From: a bacterium
GTDB taxonomy: Bacteria > SM23-31 > JAUVVT01
Reading direction: 5' to 3'
Length of the DNA stretch: 9,715 bases
Assembly: GCA_030616165.1 (NCBI GenBank)
Contig: JAUWXV010000139.1
Coordinates: 1 to 9,715, forward strand
Shown here one piece after another: positions 7,436-9,715 of the stretch. The translations under genes and the position numbers were made by a program. Each line of letters opens with the position of its first letter. Position 1 is the stretch's first letter. The notes under the pieces are model-generated. The model did not search any database, had not been told where the DNA came from, and saw nothing but the letters and a program-made list of their open reading frames with translations.

Positions 7436-8260
7436 TCATTCTTCAGGCAGAGTTTTAATATCCTTAAACGAGAACACTGGACCGTCAATACAAACGTATT
7501 TATGCCCTATTGCACAGTGCCCGCATTTTCCAACTCCGCATTTCATGTATCTTTCAAGCGTCGAAATAATCATATCATCTGGCAGACCAATACTCAGGAG
7601 TTCCTGTATAACAAATTCTATCATTATAGGTGGCCCACAAGTATATGCAACTGTATCTTGGGGGTCTATCTCAATTTTTTCAAATAGTGTAATAACTACT
7701 CCCACATTTCCGGTCCATCCATTGTCTGCAACATCAACAGTTTCAAGAAATTCCACATCTCTTTTTTCATTCCACTTTTTAAGTAAATTTTTATAGACCC
7801 TATCATCCGGTGTTCTGGCACCATAAAGAATTGTGAATTTTTTGAATTTTCCACGTTTTTCAAGCATTGGCAGAATCAAAGACCTGAGCGGAGGCAGCCC
7901 TATTCCACCGCCAATTATCAAAATTTTCTTGTCTTTCATTTCATCAATAGGGAAATTATTTCCTAATGGACCTCGAATGCCAATCTCATCACCTACTTTT
8001 TTCTGATGAAGAGCATTTGTAACCGAACCAACCGCTCTAACAGTTATTTCAAAGTTCTTTTTTTCAGTGGGACTTGAAGAGATACCAATCGGTACTTCTC
8101 CAACTCCAAATACTGAAACCTCCACAAATTGACCAGATTTGAATCTGAAATTTTTCTGAACTTTCGGATTCTTGAATCTTAAAACAAATGTTTTTGTATC
8201 ACTTGTCTCTTGAATAATATCTTTTATTACTGCTATATCTGGTAGATATATATTTGCCAT
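7436..8260 (-). CDS. HydG-like FAD/NAD(P)-binding oxidoreductase with [2Fe-2S] centre (sulfhydrogenase gamma-subunit/PyrK family)
   Basis: This 274-residue protein is of the ferredoxin-NADP reductase fold. The N-terminal beta barrel (about 1-105) contains FKSGQFVEV (40-48) and PIGISSSP (57-64), the FAD-binding region. IIGGGIGLPPLRSLI (115-129) is the nucleotide-binding loop and TCGPP (207-211) the conserved C-terminal element. Four cysteines at the end (241, 246, 249, 257; CGVGKCGHC, then VC) bind a [2Fe-2S] cluster as in PyrK and sulfhydrogenase gamma subunits. It exchanges electrons between NAD(P)H and the partner Fe-S protein; the HydB-like protein encoded 42 bases upstream is the usual partner. 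The cofactor preference (NAD or NADP) cannot be read safely. The start at 8260 has a weak GAGA site, and the stop is TGA. Confidence 0.93.
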   Translation of the reverse strand: MANIYLPDIAVIKDIIQETSDTKTFVLRFKNPKVQKNFRFKSGQFVEVSVFGVGEVPIGISSSPTEKKNFEITVRAVGSVTNALHQKKVGDEIGIRGPLGNNFPIDEMKDKKILIIGGGIGLPPLRSLILPMLEKRGKFKKFTILYGARTPDDRVYKNLLKKWNEKRDVEFLETVDVADNGWTGNVGVVITLFEKIEIDPQDTVAYTCGPPIMIEFVIQELLSIGLPDDMIISTLERYMKCGVGKCGHCAIGHKYVCIDGPVFSFKDIKTLPEE

Positions 8261-8302
8261 TTTCTCTTTTATGCTTTTATCTATAATTTTAATATTATAT
8301 AG

Positions 8303-9379
8303 TTAAACTTTATCTATTTCTTTTTCAATAAGTCCTTCTCTTCTTATTCTCTTTATTATAGTAGGAATATCAAGAAAAACAGGACAGGCAATAACGCATC
8401 TTCCGCATCCTACACACCCATGAAGGTTATTGTTTATTTTCATATACTGATAACTTAACTTATGATAACATCTTCTTTTTACTCTCTCTTTTGATTGACC
8501 TCTTGGATTATGTCCACTTGCTTCTCTGGTATATCCAGCATAATGGCATGAATCCCAGTTTCTTGTTCTTACTCCATAATTTCCATCCTCCAGCCAGTCA
8601 TACACATCAAAACAGGTGCACATTGGACAAAGATGTGTGCAGCTTCCGCAACTAATACAAGCTTCACCAAAATCTTCCCATAACTCCTCTTTTACTTTGT
8701 CCCCAGTGACTTGAATAATAGCTTTAGCAATGTATGCTGCAGTTTCAAAATATACATCAGCCTCTTTTTTCAATTCTTCGACTCTTGCTATTTCTTTTTC
8801 TCCAGCATTTACAAATTTTACTTTTCCGGCTTTTAGAAAATCTTCACCCTTTTTTGTTCCAATATTTATTAAATATTTTTTTCCTAAATCAACAATTTGT
8901 AAGTCAAATCCACTTTCAAGAAAAGGACCGCTATTTGTGCACATACAAAAACAATTATCGAAAGGAGGCTTAACACAAGCCATACTCACTAATATTGACC
9001 TTTTCCTCTTTTCTAAATAGTAATTATCTTTATATGTATTAGAAAAAAACAAATCAGAATACTCAAGCCCTTTAACATCACAGGACCTTATCCCAAAGAT
9101 TACTATTTTTCTCTGTGAAACCGGGAATTCTTTGAGGTCTATTTTTCCATTTACACTAAATCTGAAAAGGTCTTCTTCTTGCTTCAGAAAAAAATTCTTT
9201 GGGGGATAAATGTCGTGAGTATATTCCCAGAAAATTTCCTCTGTAGATTCAATCTTTTGAAAGTGAGTTTCACCTTCTGAACCTTTGATAGGAGCAACCA
9301 CATCCATCTTGGTTATAACATTCTTTAAAGCAGTGATTAATTCTTTTTTACCAAGAATTATTTTATTCTTTGAATCCAT
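8303..9379 (-). CDS. HydB-like 4Fe-4S electron-transfer subunit (sulfhydrogenase beta/anaerobic sulfite reductase A family)
   Basis: This is an iron-sulfur protein that links a catalytic subunit to a HydG-type flavoprotein. Numbered from the start at 9379, it has 358 residues. The N-terminal part carries GIRSCDVKGLEY and the family motif CVKPPFDNCFCMC (Cys 135, 143, 145, 147). Two [4Fe-4S] motifs follow: CISCGSCTHLCP (241, 244, 247, 251) and CVGCGRCVIACP (322, 325, 328, 332). An ATG at 9418 would add 13 residues and overlap the preceding gene by 37 bases, but it has no properly spaced ribosome site. The ATG at 9379 lies two bases after the upstream stop and has GGAG 11 bases before it, so I prefer it. 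The close spacing shows co-translation with the molybdopterin protein. Confidence 0.93.
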   Translation of the reverse strand: MDSKNKIILGKKELITALKNVITKMDVVAPIKGSEGETHFQKIESTEEIFWEYTHDIYPPKNFFLKQEEDLFRFSVNGKIDLKEFPVSQRKIVIFGIRSCDVKGLEYSDLFFSNTYKDNYYLEKRKRSILVSMACVKPPFDNCFCMCTNSGPFLESGFDLQIVDLGKKYLINIGTKKGEDFLKAGKVKFVNAGEKEIARVEELKKEADVYFETAAYIAKAIIQVTGDKVKEELWEDFGEACISCGSCTHLCPMCTCFDVYDWLEDGNYGVRTRNWDSCHYAGYTREASGHNPRGQSKERVKRRCYHKLSYQYMKINNNLHGCVGCGRCVIACPVFLDIPTIIKRIRREGLIEKEIDKV

Positions 9380-9381
9380 TT

Positions 9382-9715
9382 TTATAACTTCTCCAATCTT
9401 ACTGTGCAGAACTTCCATCCTGCAAGTTTAAGTCTCATATCGACTTTTGCTCCGGTTAATACGTTGGAATTTCCAGATATAAAATTTAGTGGAATAAATA
9501 CCGATCCAGCCAAGATTTCAGGATTAATCTTGACTGGCAGTATTAATTCTCCCCTTCTTGAAATAATTTTAACCATTTGCCCGGTACGAATATCTAATTC
9601 TCTTGCATCTTTTAGATTTAATTCTGCCTCACCTCTTGGTAACTCTCGTCTCAGAATGCTCGAATGCCTACTAAATGTGCTTGAAGTATGGCAAAATACC
9701 ATTTTCTCAGTAATC
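9382..9715 (-). CDS. C-terminal molybdopterin dinucleotide-binding domain of an FdhA/NuoG-type oxidoreductase (partial, cut by right edge)
   Basis: The frame is open from the right edge, so the ATG at 9702 is internal and not a start. About 110 residues remain. They match the last domain of molybdopterin oxidoreductases: a FSRHSSILRRELPRGEAEL stretch, then LNLKDARELDIRTGQMVKI (the nucleotide-binding loop), SRRGE, and AGSVFIPLNF followed by NVLTGAKVDMRLKLAGWKFC. The SSTFSRHSS stretch resembles NuoG-like and formate dehydrogenase alpha chains. The active-site region and N-terminal Fe-S clusters lie outside the window, so the substrate (formate or none) cannot be determined. The stop is TAA at 9382-9384, directly before the HydB-like gene. 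Confidence 0.88.
   Translation of the reverse strand, partial: ITEKMVFCHTSSTFSRHSSILRRELPRGEAELNLKDARELDIRTGQMVKIISRRGELILPVKINPEILAGSVFIPLNFISGNSNVLTGAKVDMRLKLAGWKFCTVRLEKL
9391..9394 (-). promoter_or_regulatory. Ribosome binding site GGAG favouring the 9379 start of the HydB-like gene
   Basis: The minus strand reads GGAGAAG, and the core GGAG ends 11 bases before the ATG at 9379. It lies inside the last codons of the molybdopterin gene. The alternative ATG at 9418 has only GCAGG touching it. The spacing is a little long, so the preference is moderate. Confidence 0.5.

Noticed and set aside
7416-7796. Plus-strand open frame of 126 codons opposite the HydG-like gene.
   Set aside because: It is antisense to a clearly conserved gene, its product resembles no family, and all other genes run on the minus strand. 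The other plus-strand frames (for example 3357-3608, 4722-5015, 8730-9020) fail for the same reason.
9382-9702. A stand-alone 106-residue protein starting at ATG 9702.
   Set aside because: The frame is open through to the right edge without a stop, and the content is the last domain of a much larger molybdopterin oxidoreductase, so this is a truncated gene end.

Overview
The window is one block of genes, all on the minus strand, so transcription runs from high to low coordinates. It is AT-rich, with Shine-Dalgarno-type sites before several starts. The genes belong to an anaerobic energy-conserving complex: a group 4 (Hyc/Hyf-like) membrane-bound [NiFe] hydrogenase plus an electron-input module. 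A strictly anaerobic bacterium is the most natural host, but an archaeon cannot be excluded. I do not assign a phylum.

Layout in transcription order. First comes the C-terminal end of a molybdopterin oxidoreductase (FdhA/NuoG type) cut by the right edge (9715-9382). Next are a HydB-like two-[4Fe-4S] electron-transfer subunit (9379-8303) and a HydG-like FAD/NAD(P)/[2Fe-2S] subunit (8260-7436). These are followed by a small unrecognised exported membrane protein (7343-7029) and a HycI-type hydrogenase maturation protease (7022-6540). Two antiporter-like proton-channel subunits follow: a 485-residue NuoL/HyfF-like protein (6531-5074) and a 701-residue HyfB/HycC-like protein (5041-2936). Then come the fused NuoC-NuoD [NiFe] large subunit (2886-1207), the HycD/NuoH-like membrane anchor (1147-245), and the start of a HycF/NuoI-like ferredoxin cut by the left edge (198-1).

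How they fit together: the large subunit keeps both CxxC pairs that bind Ni-Fe, plus a 29-residue C-terminal tail after DPCFSCTER. This is the substrate form expected by the protease encoded in the same operon, so it is a real hydrogenase and not complex I. Electrons from formate or NAD(P)H, through the molybdopterin, HydB-like and HydG-like proteins, could reach the hydrogenase and drive ion pumping by the two antiporter-like subunits. The reverse direction is also possible. The NuoB-like small subunit is not in the window and is expected beyond the left edge. No NuoK/HyfE-like gene is seen.

The main surprise is in the HycD/NuoH-like gene. An in-frame TAG (458-460) interrupts codon 230, yet the same frame continues for 70 more codons with the conserved C-terminus of the family and reaches the normal length of 300 residues. 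It is either a nonsense mutation, a base-call error, or a recoded/read-through amber codon.

There is no gene-free stretch above 300 bases; the longest gap is 92 bases (7344-7435). I see no RNA genes, CRISPR arrays, insertion sequences or convincing intrinsic terminators.
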